Source: Streptococcus oralis (GTDB taxonomy: Bacteria; Bacillota; Bacilli; Lactobacillales; Streptococcaceae). Taken from it: 64,000 nt of DNA. The notes beneath the pieces were generated by a model. It worked only from the letters and a program-made list of their open reading frames with translations, was not told where the DNA came from and made no database searches. The first letter of the stretch is position 1, and the number at the start of each line of letters is the position of its first letter. Of the stretch, positions 8,484 through 15,914 are shown piece by piece. The stretch is taken from the NCBI RefSeq assembly GCF_019334565.1, contig NZ_CP079724.1, positions 62,001 to 126,000 on the forward strand, read 5' to 3'. The position numbers and the translations under genes were made by a program.

Positions 8484-9146
8484 ATGTCACAAGAGAGATA
8501 TTTGCAGATCAAAAAAGAGCATCAAGTTCGTAAGTTTGTGGGGCGTTTCCTCTTCATTCTTCTCGCTATACTCGATGTTCTACTGGTATCAAGTCATTCC
8601 AATTATGTCCCGCTTGTAACGGTGGCTATGGTAACGATTGTGCCTTTTAATCATTTTCTACTTGGTCCTCTTAGGAGACAGAAAAAAGCTATAGAAAAAG
8701 AGCATCCAGAATGGAAAATACTCAGTACAAAGGGAGTAAAGGTTCCCTCGGCTGAAGCCAATAAAAGAACCTTGGCTGGTATTGGGATCTTGGTGGCCTT
8801 GCTGTTGTCTTTTGGGCTATTCTATAAACCTGTGAAACAGCCGAACGACCAAGTAAACAAGCCACCTAAGGTTGATTCTAAAACGCCTGAAACATCCAAG
8901 TCTTCAGAGTCTGAGTCGTCCAGTTCCTCTAAGACCAAAGAATCCAGTTCCTCAGAGCCGAAATCCTCGTCTTCGACTGAACAAAGTTCTAAAACCGAAA
9001 GTTCAGGAACAAAACCGTCAAAAAGCGAGTCCAACAGCCCTTATTACCAGATTCCAGGACTTACTGACGAACAGTTGAGAGATATCATATCGAAATCTGT
9101 AAAAGATTTGAGAGAAAAACAGTCAAAAGAAAAATCCGAAGAGTAG
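8484..9146 (+). CDS. Membrane protein with Ser/Lys/Glu-rich region, cluster member 4
   Basis: A 220-residue protein with three hydrophobic segments (about 19-39, 45-65 and 94-115), then a low-complexity region (about 128-180) made almost only of Ser, Lys, Glu, Thr and Pro, and a charged C-terminus with a short helix (TDEQLRDIISKSVKDLREKQ). The low-complexity part probably spans the cell wall or lies exposed. I prefer the ATG at 8484 (6 nt after AGAGAGG) over that at 8478, which overlaps the previous stop. Function unknown. Confidence 0.7.
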   Translation: MSQERYLQIKKEHQVRKFVGRFLFILLAILDVLLVSSHSNYVPLVTVAMVTIVPFNHFLLGPLRRQKKAIEKEHPEWKILSTKGVKVPSAEANKRTLAGIGILVALLLSFGLFYKPVKQPNDQVNKPPKVDSKTPETSKSSESESSSSSKTKESSSSEPKSSSSTEQSSKTESSGTKPSKSESNSPYYQIPGLTDEQLRDIISKSVKDLREKQSKEKSEE

Positions 9147-9221
9147 ACTCGAGAGCTTCAATGTCCTTCTGGACGAGTTCGTTTTGGGATTTTACTGTAT
9201 AAAATAACAGGAGGAGTTCAT

Positions 9222-9779
9222 ATGAATAAAGAAGTGATTGGTTTGATAGTTGGGACAATCGTCATCTTCCTATCTTTTGTATTTGTGTGTGGGACCTTTC
9301 TTTTCCTCTATCTTCGGGATCAGAAGTTGGTCCGCCTTGCCAAGTCATCCGTACAGGGAACGGTTATCGGCTATAGCCGTTTTCGTGAGGGGTATCCACC
9401 TATCGTCGAATACACGGTGGATGGGATTTCTTATAAGAAAACTTTGCAGTATTTTATGTTCAAAACGGTCACAATTCCGTGGGGGACTACTAAATTTTTA
9501 AAGGACTATACAAGAGAAGATATGCTGGCACCTTCGATCACTCGCTACAGCAACTCCTTTGTTTCCTTCAAACGCTTGATGCAGACCCATTTCCCCCTTC
9601 ATTCGGAGCTGACAGTCTGGTATGATCCAGACAAGCCGACCAGGGCCTATGTCGAACGTTACAGCGGAATGGACAAGTTTTACAAGTGGTTTGGTATCGG
9701 ATTTGGGCTGGCTCTAGTTCTAGTCTATGGGATAGTGATCCTAGCCTTTTTGTCCAATTTGTCCAAGATATACGCATAA
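9222..9779 (+). CDS. DUF3592-like membrane protein, cluster member 5
   Basis: A 185-residue protein with an N-terminal hydrophobic segment (about 5-30), an extracytoplasmic beta-rich domain and a second segment near the C-terminus (about 157-180). The middle part has VQGTVIGYSRFREGYPPIVEYTVDG and later LTVWYDPDKPTRAYVERY, the layout of DUF3592 proteins, where a domain of unknown function sits between two membrane helices. AGGAGGAG lies just upstream of the ATG. It closes the cluster; no strong terminator is visible after it. Confidence 0.7.
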   Translation: MNKEVIGLIVGTIVIFLSFVFVCGTFLFLYLRDQKLVRLAKSSVQGTVIGYSRFREGYPPIVEYTVDGISYKKTLQYFMFKTVTIPWGTTKFLKDYTREDMLAPSITRYSNSFVSFKRLMQTHFPLHSELTVWYDPDKPTRAYVERYSGMDKFYKWFGIGFGLALVLVYGIVILAFLSNLSKIYA

Positions 9780-9922
9780 AGGTCAGTTGGTTGAAAGGAA
9801 ACGTGACTTCCCATCGAGCTTCAAGGAGGACAGAGTTTCTTTTCCATTTCTATGCTTATCAATCTTTTCTATCTGATACAGAGGAGAGGTTGCCTCCTAC
9901 AAATACAGACAGGAAGTGAATT

Positions 9923-9951
9923 TTGACAAAGCCCCTTATTCGAGATATAAT
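9923..9951 (+). promoter_or_regulatory. Consensus promoter of the CstR-like repressor gene
   Basis: TTGACA (9923-9928) and TATAAT (9946-9951), both perfect, 17 bp apart. This promoter lies inside the longest open frame of the repressor gene and so rules out starts upstream of 9979. Confidence 0.9.
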
Positions 9952-9978
9952 GAAGAAAAAGTGACCAAGGATAAATTA

Positions 9979-10236
9979 ATGACAAACTCAAAGTACATCA
10001 CACGCCTGAAACGTTCAGAGGGCCAGTTGCGTGGGATTCAAAAGATGATTGAAGAAGATCGTGACTGCGCAGATATTGTTACGCAGTTGACAGCAGTGAA
10101 ATCTAGCGTTGAGCGCGTGATTGAGATGATCATTACTGAAAATCTCACAGGCTGTATCAACCAACCACTAGACGACCCCGAGGCTCAAAAGGAACGCCTA
10201 GAAAAGGCCATCCGATACCTGATTAAACGGAAATAA
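9979..10236 (+). CDS. CsoR-family repressor with two cysteines, CstR-like
   Basis: An 85-residue all-helical DUF156 repressor (RLKRSEGQLRGIQKMIEEDRDC). Cys30 and Cys59 have the same 29-residue spacing as the two copper-binding cysteines of CsoR, but the position of the CsoR metal histidine (residue 55 here) is Asn. Loss of that histidine with both cysteines kept is the mark of CstR-type persulfide sensors rather than copper sensors. The nearby rhodanese operon with a CsoR/CstR-style operator fits sulfur control. The start at 9979 is fixed by the promoter upstream and an AAGG ribosome site. Copper sensing cannot be fully excluded. Confidence 0.8.
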   Translation: MTNSKYITRLKRSEGQLRGIQKMIEEDRDCADIVTQLTAVKSSVERVIEMIITENLTGCINQPLDDPEAQKERLEKAIRYLIKRK

Positions 10237-10423
10237 ACTAATTTGCTATTGATAAACAATGCAGACAAAGGTATTTAAGTCTATTTCGATAAAGAAATCA
10301 TGTCAGACAAACGGATGAGTTCCCCCAATACCAATGAGAAAACCTCTTTTTAGATACCATCAATGTGTTTCTTTTTTAGAAGCGACGGGCTACGAGCCCT
10401 ATATCAGTGGGTTGCAGAAATGA

Positions 10424-10456
10424 AAAAAACCGATTAAGGAACTTAATCGGTTTTTT
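10424..10456 (-). terminator. Bidirectional terminator of the rhodanese operon
   Basis: A perfect 15-bp inverted repeat (AAAAAACCGATTAAG / CTTAATCGGTTTTTT) with a 3-base loop. It lies just past the rhodanese stop on the minus strand and can also stop transcripts from the repressor gene. The 190 bp between it and the repressor stop hold no gene I can support. Confidence 0.92.
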
Positions 10457-10458
10457 GC

Positions 10459-10755
10459 TTATTCTACTTGACCGGGCCAAGCATTCATACCACCTTCTAC
10501 ATTGATAACTGTGAGGCCTTGGGCGCTTAGAAATTCACAAGCAGATGCGGAGCGTACTCCACCTTGACAGATGACATGGTATTCCTGGTCAGGATTGAGT
10601 TCTTTGTAACCTTTCTCCAAGGTACTTAACGGAAGATTTTTGGCACCTGGTACATGTCCTGCTTGGAATTCGTGCACTTCACGTACATCGATAAGGTTTA
10701 GATTTTCATTTAGGTATTTTTCATAAAAATCAGCCATGCTGATACTCGTTTCCAT
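10459..10755 (-). CDS. Single-domain rhodanese (sulfurtransferase)
   Basis: A 98-residue rhodanese-like protein. The LIDVREVHEFQAGHVPGAKNLP segment and the active-site loop CQGGVRS (catalytic Cys near residue 63) are intact, as is the C-terminal NVEGGMNAWPG. Such proteins carry sulfane sulfur as a cysteine persulfide. It is the last gene of a minus-strand unit: rhodanese (11409), decayed oxidoreductase, this gene, terminator. GAAGGAG lies before the ATG. Confidence 0.9.
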   Translation of the reverse strand: METSISMADFYEKYLNENLNLIDVREVHEFQAGHVPGAKNLPLSTLEKGYKELNPDQEYHVICQGGVRSASACEFLSAQGLTVINVEGGMNAWPGQVE

Positions 10756-10795
10756 ATTTGACTCCTTCTGGATTAGACATTTTATATTGTGAATA

Positions 10796-11100
10796 AGCGC
10801 TATCAGGGTTTTGGACGATAAATCCTGCCGCTCGAGGCTACGCTCTGTGATCTAGCTGCGCAAAACGCTGTGGTAGCTAAGGATGTAGGTTTGGTTCTTG
10901 TCCGGTTCATCCAAGCTCTCCCCTAGTTCATTTAGGGGGATATGAATGGTATCGACCTTGGGTCGCTCCCCTGAAATTCGCCACTTATCTGCATATCTAG
11001 GGATTTTGGCCCTTAGTCAGATCGTCTTCGAGCGGATACCTTGGATATTGTCGCTCAGACCTTTGATTAGGTTCAAGGCTGCGTAGCCCATTTGATGCTT
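10796..11100 (-). pseudogene. Remnant of a CoA-disulfide-reductase-like oxidoreductase with rhodanese domain
   Basis: Read on the minus strand directly after the rhodanese stop, one frame gives KHQMGYAALNLIKGLSDNIQ, a stop, then KVDTIHIPLNELGESLDEPD, KNQTYILSYHSVLRS, a second stop and ITERSLERQ. The first piece matches the end of the pyridine-nucleotide oxidoreductase part, and the rest the rhodanese domain of CoA-disulfide/CoA-persulfide reductases. The catalytic-loop cysteine has become Tyr (SYHSVLRS). With two in-frame stops and most of the enzyme missing it is a dead fragment. Family assignment is from memory of the motif order. Confidence 0.7.
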
Positions 11101-11409
11101 CTAGATGACCTTACCTGTCCAAGCGCTCATACCGCCTCGTACATTGATGACATCATAGCCATTTTTCTTTAGTTTTTTCGCAGCTAGTTTGCTTCGTACA
11201 CCAGAGTGACAAATGACATAAAGTGTTTCTTTTTTCGCAGGTGTGTAAGAACCGATTTCCGTTAAAGGAACATTTTTTGCATTTTTGATATGGCCTCTAC
11301 GGAATTCCATAGGCGTCCGAACATCCAGTAGCTGAATCGGTTCTCTGAGTTTAGCTTCTAACTCGCTGGTAGAAATACTGTCAATTTTTGTAAATAATAA
11401 GTGAAACAT
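11101..11409 (-). CDS. Single-domain rhodanese, operator-controlled
   Basis: A 102-residue rhodanese-like protein with LLDVRTPMEFRRGHIKNAKN, active-site loop CHSGVRS and NVRGGMSAWTG. The start is the ATG at 11409 (MFHLLF) with GGAGGTG in front; the GTG at 11421 is inside that ribosome site. It is the first gene after a promoter covered by a palindromic operator, and heads the old rhodanese-oxidoreductase-rhodanese operon. Its sequence differs clearly from the second rhodanese, so it is not a recent copy. Confidence 0.9.
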   Translation of the reverse strand: MFHLLFTKIDSISTSELEAKLREPIQLLDVRTPMEFRRGHIKNAKNVPLTEIGSYTPAKKETLYVICHSGVRSKLAAKKLKKNGYDVINVRGGMSAWTGKVI

Positions 11410-11422
11410 AGGCACCTCCACA

Positions 11423-11469
11423 TATACCCTTATGGGGTATATTAAACCATGAAGTTAATCTTTTGTCAA
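11423..11469 (-). promoter_or_regulatory. Promoter and CstR/CsoR-type operator of the rhodanese operon
   Basis: On the minus strand TTGACA (11464-11469) and TTTAAT (11441-11446) are 17 bp apart. The palindrome TATACCC-N5-GGGTATA at 11423-11441 touches the -10 box and covers the likely start of transcription. A/T-rich ends with a C run facing a G run are typical of CsoR/CstR operators. A bound repressor would block initiation. No second copy was seen before the repressor gene. Confidence 0.82.
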
Positions 11470-11584
11470 GCAAGTTGTTTTAACTTGGGAGGGAATTAGT
11501 TTCGAGAGTTTAGAAAGCAGGCTATTCTTGACCTTTCAAAGGCTTTTTGATATGATGGGTCCAAAGTAAGTGTGAGGTGATAAG

Positions 11585-12148
11585 ATGACCAGCGAATACC
11601 AGAAAATGATAGCAGGGGGGCCTTACCGTCCGTCGGACCCAGAGTTACGGGCCTTGGCGCAGGCTTCTCGCCAAAAACAGGCTACCTTTAACAAGGAAGA
11701 AGATCCCTTGAAGGGAGCGGATATTATCAAGACTTGGTTTGGCTCAACTGGGCAAAATCTCTATGTCAATCCACGCCTGGTGGTCGATTATGGAGTCAAT
11801 ATCCATCTAGGGGAAAATTTTTATTCTAATTGGAACTTGACTATGCTGGATGTTTGTCCGATTCGCATCGGGAACAACGCCATGCTTGGCCCCAACTGTC
11901 AGTTTTTAACCCCACTCCATCCACTGGATCCGGATGAACGCAATTCAGGGGTCGAATACGGCAAGCCCATCACCATTGGAGATAATTTCTGGGCTGGAGG
12001 TGGCGTCATTGTTCTTCCTGGAGTAACACTGGGAAATAATGTCGTTGTAGGAGCAGGGGCCGTGATTACCAAGTCTTTTGGCGACAATGTCGTCCTAGCT
12101 GGGAATCCTGCGCGTGTTATCAAGGAAATCCCAGTAAAAGAAAACTAA
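11585..12148 (+). CDS. maa: Maltose/galactoside O-acetyltransferase-like protein
   Basis: A 187-residue left-handed beta-helix acetyltransferase of the maltose/galactoside/nodulation group. The N-terminal Mac domain is visible (MIAGGPYRPSDPELRALAQASR), then hexapeptide repeats (IRIGNNAMLGPNCQFLTPLH with the catalytic His, and GDNFWAGGGVIVLPGVTLG), ending in VVLAGNPARVIKEI. It would transfer acetyl from acetyl-CoA to a sugar hydroxyl. It is a single gene with AGGTGA before the ATG and its own terminator. Confidence 0.88.
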   Translation: MTSEYQKMIAGGPYRPSDPELRALAQASRQKQATFNKEEDPLKGADIIKTWFGSTGQNLYVNPRLVVDYGVNIHLGENFYSNWNLTMLDVCPIRIGNNAMLGPNCQFLTPLHPLDPDERNSGVEYGKPITIGDNFWAGGGVIVLPGVTLGNNVVVGAGAVITKSFGDNVVLAGNPARVIKEIPVKEN

Positions 12149-12174
12149 AAAGAACAGCCGAGGCTGTTCTTTTT
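12147..12174 (+). terminator. Terminator after the acetyltransferase gene
   Basis: AAAAAGAACAGCC / GGCTGTTCTTTTT, 13-bp perfect stem, 2-base loop. The 250 bp up to the next gene hold only its upstream region, AT-rich and without a clear gene. Confidence 0.92.
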
Positions 12175-12420
12175 ATGAGCTTTAGTCTTATAGATTTTTC
12201 TTCTTTTTGGCTTTTTGGGTTAGAGTGATATCGCACTTGGGAATGTTGCTTTTAAAAACTATTAAATGCATTTTAGTACTCTCAAATTGTTTCTAGTAGC
12301 CCTTTCAAAAGAATACTGAGCGAAACTGAATTTAAGGAAACTTTCAGAAAAGTTTTAGTTTTGTTTCAGGAATCTTCTGTAGACTGTCTAGCTATATCAT
12401 ACGAAGGAGAGGAAAAAGCT

Positions 12421-13656
12421 ATGAAATCAAAAAAATGGACCCTACTCGCAACGAGTTTAACGGCAATAGTGCTGATGGCAGCATGTGCCCAGTCAACAAC
12501 TACATCCAATACCAATGCAACGACAAATAGTGCCACAACAACTGCAACAAAGACAAACCAATCATCCTATTTTACAGAGAAGGACAATGATACTTCTTAT
12601 GACGAAAGCACAGCTTCTAAGATTGAGTTATCTGGCTCATCAGCAAACGTCTTTGGGGATGGCGTGACAGTCTCTGAATCAACAGTGACCATCACAAAAT
12701 CTGGGACCTATGTGATTTCAGGTCAGTCTGACGGAGTGCAGATCAAGATCGAGGCAGATAAGTCTGCAGATGTTCATCTAGTCCTAAAAGGCGCGACCAT
12801 GACCAATACCAATGCAGCGATATCTGCGACATCAGCTGGTCATGTCTACTTGACTCTAGCAGAGGGAACCACCAACAGTCTCTCTGACTCAAGCTCTAAC
12901 AGTGACGAAAAAGCAGACGCAGCTCTCTTTTCTAAGGTGGATTTGACCATCAACGGGAAAGGAACTCTCAATGTAGATGGCAAGAAGAACAATGGTATCA
13001 AGGCCAACGACACCCTCCACATCACGGGTGGAACCTATAACATCACAGCAGTTGGCGATGCCTTCAATGTCAATGATGAACTCAACATCACTGGTACGAC
13101 CATGACCATCGATGCCAAAGAGGATGGGGTCAAGGTGGACAATGACGAGGATACTTCAGTTGGGACCATGTACCTATCCAACAACAACATCACCGTCACA
13201 GCAGGAGATGATGGCATCCACGCATCTGGAGACCTCGTCATCGATAGTGGTACCTACACCGTCAAGAATTCGACAGAAGGACTTGAAGGTAAGTCAATCA
13301 CTATCAACGGTGGGGATATTAGCATCTACTCAACAGATGATGGAGTCAACGCAGCTAACAAAAACGCCCAACAGAATGAAATCTTCTTCACTATGAACGG
13401 CGGGAATCTGACTGTAGAAGTCGGCCAAGGAGACACAGACCCAATCGACTCAAACGGCAATATTACGGTCACAGGTGGGACCATTAAAATGACTGGTCAA
13501 ACAGGTTTTGACTTTGATGGAACAGCGACCTACACAGGTGGAGATATCTATCTCAACGGTGAAAAACAAACGGAAATCGTCAATTCTATACCTGGAGGCG
13601 GTGGACCAAATGGAGGCCCTCAAGGCGACGGTCCAGCCCCTGGCGGACAAGGATAA
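12421..13656 (+). CDS. Secreted lipoprotein with Cthe_2159-type carbohydrate-binding beta-helix
   Basis: A 411-residue predicted lipoprotein. The signal peptide has a lipobox VLMAAC, followed by a Thr/Asn/Ser-rich linker to about residue 50. The body is a run of short beta-strand repeats (GGTYNITAVGDAFNVND, GTTMTIDAKEDGVKVDNDED, GGDISIYSTDDGVNAANK), with paired Asp residues in each turn. This repeat type matches the carbohydrate-binding (DUF4353 / Cthe_2159) family, which binds calcium and acidic polysaccharide. The C-terminus is a Gly/Pro-rich tail. Start at 12421 (GAAGGAGAGG upstream), not at 12361. Elsewhere such genes neighbour VTC polyphosphate polymerase and DUF4956 genes; neither is intact here. 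Confidence 0.85.
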   Translation: MKSKKWTLLATSLTAIVLMAACAQSTTTSNTNATTNSATTTATKTNQSSYFTEKDNDTSYDESTASKIELSGSSANVFGDGVTVSESTVTITKSGTYVISGQSDGVQIKIEADKSADVHLVLKGATMTNTNAAISATSAGHVYLTLAEGTTNSLSDSSSNSDEKADAALFSKVDLTINGKGTLNVDGKKNNGIKANDTLHITGGTYNITAVGDAFNVNDELNITGTTMTIDAKEDGVKVDNDEDTSVGTMYLSNNNITVTAGDDGIHASGDLVIDSGTYTVKNSTEGLEGKSITINGGDISIYSTDDGVNAANKNAQQNEIFFTMNGGNLTVEVGQGDTDPIDSNGNITVTGGTIKMTGQTGFDFDGTATYTGGDIYLNGEKQTEIVNSIPGGGGPNGGPQGDGPAPGGQG

Positions 13657-13663
13657 AAAAGAA

Positions 13664-13694
13664 TCTCCTTTCTCGAAAGAGAAGGGAGAGTTTT
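13664..13694 (+). terminator. Terminator after the lipoprotein gene
   Basis: TCTCCTTTCTC and GAGAAGGGAGA pair around a GAAA tetraloop, followed by GTTTTAT. Confidence 0.85.
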
Positions 13695-13708
13695 ATGTAG
13701 GAAGGATT

Positions 13709-13862
13709 TTCTAGAATAAATACCAATCCGGAGTTGAGAACTTCTTGGTCTGTTTCATATAAAAACGGATAAAGTGAATTTCCATAGCTAAGGTTATCAA
13801 GGTTGCTATTGTGATGACAGTAGTAGGATTGGCTGAGAAAAGTAGAGGAAGAATAGGCCTTT
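13709..13862 (-). pseudogene. Possible remnant of a membrane-protein gene (C-terminal 48 codons)
   Basis: On the minus strand an open frame of 48 codons ends at a TAG around 13709. It reads PILPLLFSANPTTVITIATL, ITLAMEIHFIRFYMKQTKK, FSTPDWYLF: a hydrophobic segment and a basic tail, unlike random translation. It has no start and is cut off by a stop upstream. I do not recognise the family. The rest of 13695-13997 shows nothing else. Confidence 0.35.
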
Positions 13863-13997
13863 AAAAAGTGGACAGGAAAGACCATTTCGGAGTATCGTGA
13901 AGAGATTTAGAAACAGCTCTAAAAGCAATAGCTATCCATTATAAACATCAGATACGAATCTGGTGTTTTATTTTTTTAAAGAATTTAACCCTTTCTC

Positions 13998-14060
13998 TTG
14001 ACAAGTGAGTGATTACTCACTATAATAGCTTCTGGATTTAAAAAGTGAGTACCCACTCAC
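13998..14060 (+). promoter_or_regulatory. Promoter and twin TetR operators of the ABC exporter operon
   Basis: TTGACA (13998-14003) and TATAAT (14021-14026), both perfect, 17 bp apart. The inverted repeat GTGAGT-N4-ACTCAC fills the spacer (14005-14020) and occurs again at 14045-14060, between the promoter and the ribosome site. Two identical half-site sets are what a TetR dimer would bind; the TetR gene is third in the operon, so autoregulation is likely. Confidence 0.9.
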
Positions 14061-14074
14061 CAAGGAGGAAGTAA

Positions 14075-14791
14075 ATGAAAACATTACTACATTTACAAGA
14101 TTTAGTAAAATCTTTTGACAATCAAATAGTTCTGAATCATGTCAGCTTTGAATTGCAGCCAGGAGAAATTATAGGATTAATTGGTCCGTCTGGTGCTGGT
14201 AAATCAACTATGATTAAGACTACGTTAGGAATGGAAAAGGCTGATGGAGGCGTAGCTTTAGTGTTAAATCACACTATGCCCAATCGCCATATTTTAGGAG
14301 ATATTGGCTATATGGCCCAATCAGATGCTTTATACGAGTCCTTGTCAGGCCAAGAAAATCTGGAATTTTTTGGTCAGCTAAAGGGGCTTTCTAAAAAAGA
14401 CCTAAAGGCGGAAATTGCTCATATAGCTCAAGTAGTAGATCTGACAGACTACTTAAACAAGGCGGTATCTGGTTATTCTGGAGGAATGAAACGGCGTTTG
14501 TCTCTTGCTATCGCGCTGTTAGGAAATCCTCAACTCTTGATTTTGGACGAACCGACAGTTGGAATCGACCCTTCTCTTCGAAAGAAAATCTGGAAAGAAT
14601 TATTCGCGCTTAGAGACAATGGGATTGGGATATTAGTTACTACCCATGTTATGGATGAAGCAGAGTTGACGGATAAGGTCGGCTTATTATTAGGCGGAAA
14701 AATCATTGCTTTTGATACACCGCAACACTTAAAAGAAAGTTATCAAGTTTCAAGTATTGAAGAAGTATTTTTAAAAGCAGAAGGTGAGTAA
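14075..14791 (+). CDS. ABC transporter ATP-binding protein (ABC-2 type exporter)
   Basis: A 238-residue ATPase. Walker A GPSGAGKST (near residue 38), Q-loop at YMAQSD, signature SGYSGGMKRR (near 137), Walker B LLILDEPTVGID and the switch histidine in TTHVMDEAE are all present. The order and length match DrrA/CcmA-like subunits of drug or lipid exporters. AAGGAGGAAG lies before the ATG. It is followed by its permease, with the permease ribosome site inside the end of this gene. Confidence 0.95.
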   Translation: MKTLLHLQDLVKSFDNQIVLNHVSFELQPGEIIGLIGPSGAGKSTMIKTTLGMEKADGGVALVLNHTMPNRHILGDIGYMAQSDALYESLSGQENLEFFGQLKGLSKKDLKAEIAHIAQVVDLTDYLNKAVSGYSGGMKRRLSLAIALLGNPQLLILDEPTVGIDPSLRKKIWKELFALRDNGIGILVTTHVMDEAELTDKVGLLLGGKIIAFDTPQHLKESYQVSSIEEVFLKAEGE

Positions 14792-14792
14792 A

Positions 14793-15875
14793 ATGAGAAC
14801 AATAGCGATTGCAAAAAAAGTCATCAAAGAATTACTTCGTGACAAACGAACTCTAGCCCTGATGTTTATAGCACCTGTTTTTATCATGTGGTTGATGAAC
14901 CTCATGTTTTCAGCTAGTACAGCCGTGAATGTCAAGTTAGCGACACAAGATCTACCAACTGGTTTGGTAACGAAAATGGATGAGCTTGATCATGTGGACA
15001 TCGAGACTTATCAAGACTTAGATCAGGCCAAAGAAGCGCTAGCAAATGAAAAAGTCGATGCTGTGATTTCTTATAAAGACGGTGAGTATCAGGTCGACTA
15101 CGCAAATACAGATGTCTCCAAGACATCTATGATACGACAAGTGTTACGAACAAGTATCGCCAGTGAAGGCACCGATCAGTTACTATCTCGTGTCAAACAA
15201 GCTCTTCCACAATTGGACTCGGACGCAAAAATACCAGAAATCAAGGAGTCCTATCAATATGGAGATGAAAATACAAGCTTCTTTACCAGTATGATTCCGG
15301 TTTTGATAGGTTTTGTAGTTTTCTTCTTTGTCTTTTTGATTTCAGGTATGGCGCTTTTGAAAGAGCGCACCAGTGGAACGCTAGAACGTTTGTTAGCAAC
15401 ACCAGTGAAACGATCTGAAATCGTCTATGGCTATATGTTGTCTTACGGTATTATTGCGATTTTTCAAACGGCAGTTGTCGTCTTAGCAGCAATTTGGCTA
15501 CTAGATGTAGAAGTTGTAGGAAGTATTTTAAATGTTATAATAGTTAATGTGGTACTGGCTCTTGTAGCACTAGCTTTTGGAATTCTCTTGTCTACTCTAG
15601 CAAAATCAGAATTCCAAATGATGCAATTTATTCCTCTCGTGATTATGCCCCAACTCTTTTTCTCAGGAATTATTCCATTGTCATCCATGGGAGAATGGGC
15701 TCCAACTGTGGGGAAATTTTTGCCATTAACCTATTCTGGTGATGCAATAAGCCAGATTATTCTTTACGGACACAATCTTGGTGATATTTTGCCAAATCTT
15801 GGTGTTTTAATGATTTTCTTGATCATTTTAACAATTCTCAATATTGTTGGATTGCGTCGTTATCGTAAAGTTTAG
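14793..15875 (+). CDS. ABC-2 family permease
   Basis: A 360-residue exporter permease. One N-terminal membrane segment (about 24-42) is followed by a ~130-residue extracytoplasmic domain and then five hydrophobic segments, the standard layout of YhgE/DrrB/LinearmycinR-type ABC-2 permeases. The motif MALLKERTSGTLERLLATPVKRSEIVYGYM is the coupling-helix region of this family. I take the ATG at 14793, 2 nt after the ATPase stop, because AAGGTGAG is well spaced for it; a GTG at 14784 is an alternative. Substrate unknown; TetR control suggests a toxic compound. Confidence 0.93.
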   Translation: MRTIAIAKKVIKELLRDKRTLALMFIAPVFIMWLMNLMFSASTAVNVKLATQDLPTGLVTKMDELDHVDIETYQDLDQAKEALANEKVDAVISYKDGEYQVDYANTDVSKTSMIRQVLRTSIASEGTDQLLSRVKQALPQLDSDAKIPEIKESYQYGDENTSFFTSMIPVLIGFVVFFFVFLISGMALLKERTSGTLERLLATPVKRSEIVYGYMLSYGIIAIFQTAVVVLAAIWLLDVEVVGSILNVIIVNVVLALVALAFGILLSTLAKSEFQMMQFIPLVIMPQLFFSGIIPLSSMGEWAPTVGKFLPLTYSGDAISQIILYGHNLGDILPNLGVLMIFLIILTILNIVGLRRYRKV

Positions 15876-15914
15876 AAATCAACATAAATAATGCTAAAAA
15901 GGTGTGAAGATTAG

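Noticed and set aside
8900..9080. Coding frames on other frames of the Ser-rich region
   Set aside because: They are by-products of low-complexity codons in the real gene at 8484-9146; no start signals.
9916..9978. N-terminal extension of the CstR-like repressor by 21 residues
   Set aside because: The stretch contains a perfect TTGACA-N17-TATAAT promoter, and the internal ATG at 9979 has a ribosome site and gives the normal family length.
10237..10420. Possible gene end reading ATGYEPYISGLQK before the terminator
   Set aside because: The peptide is only 13 residues in open frame with nothing recognisable before it; too short to call.
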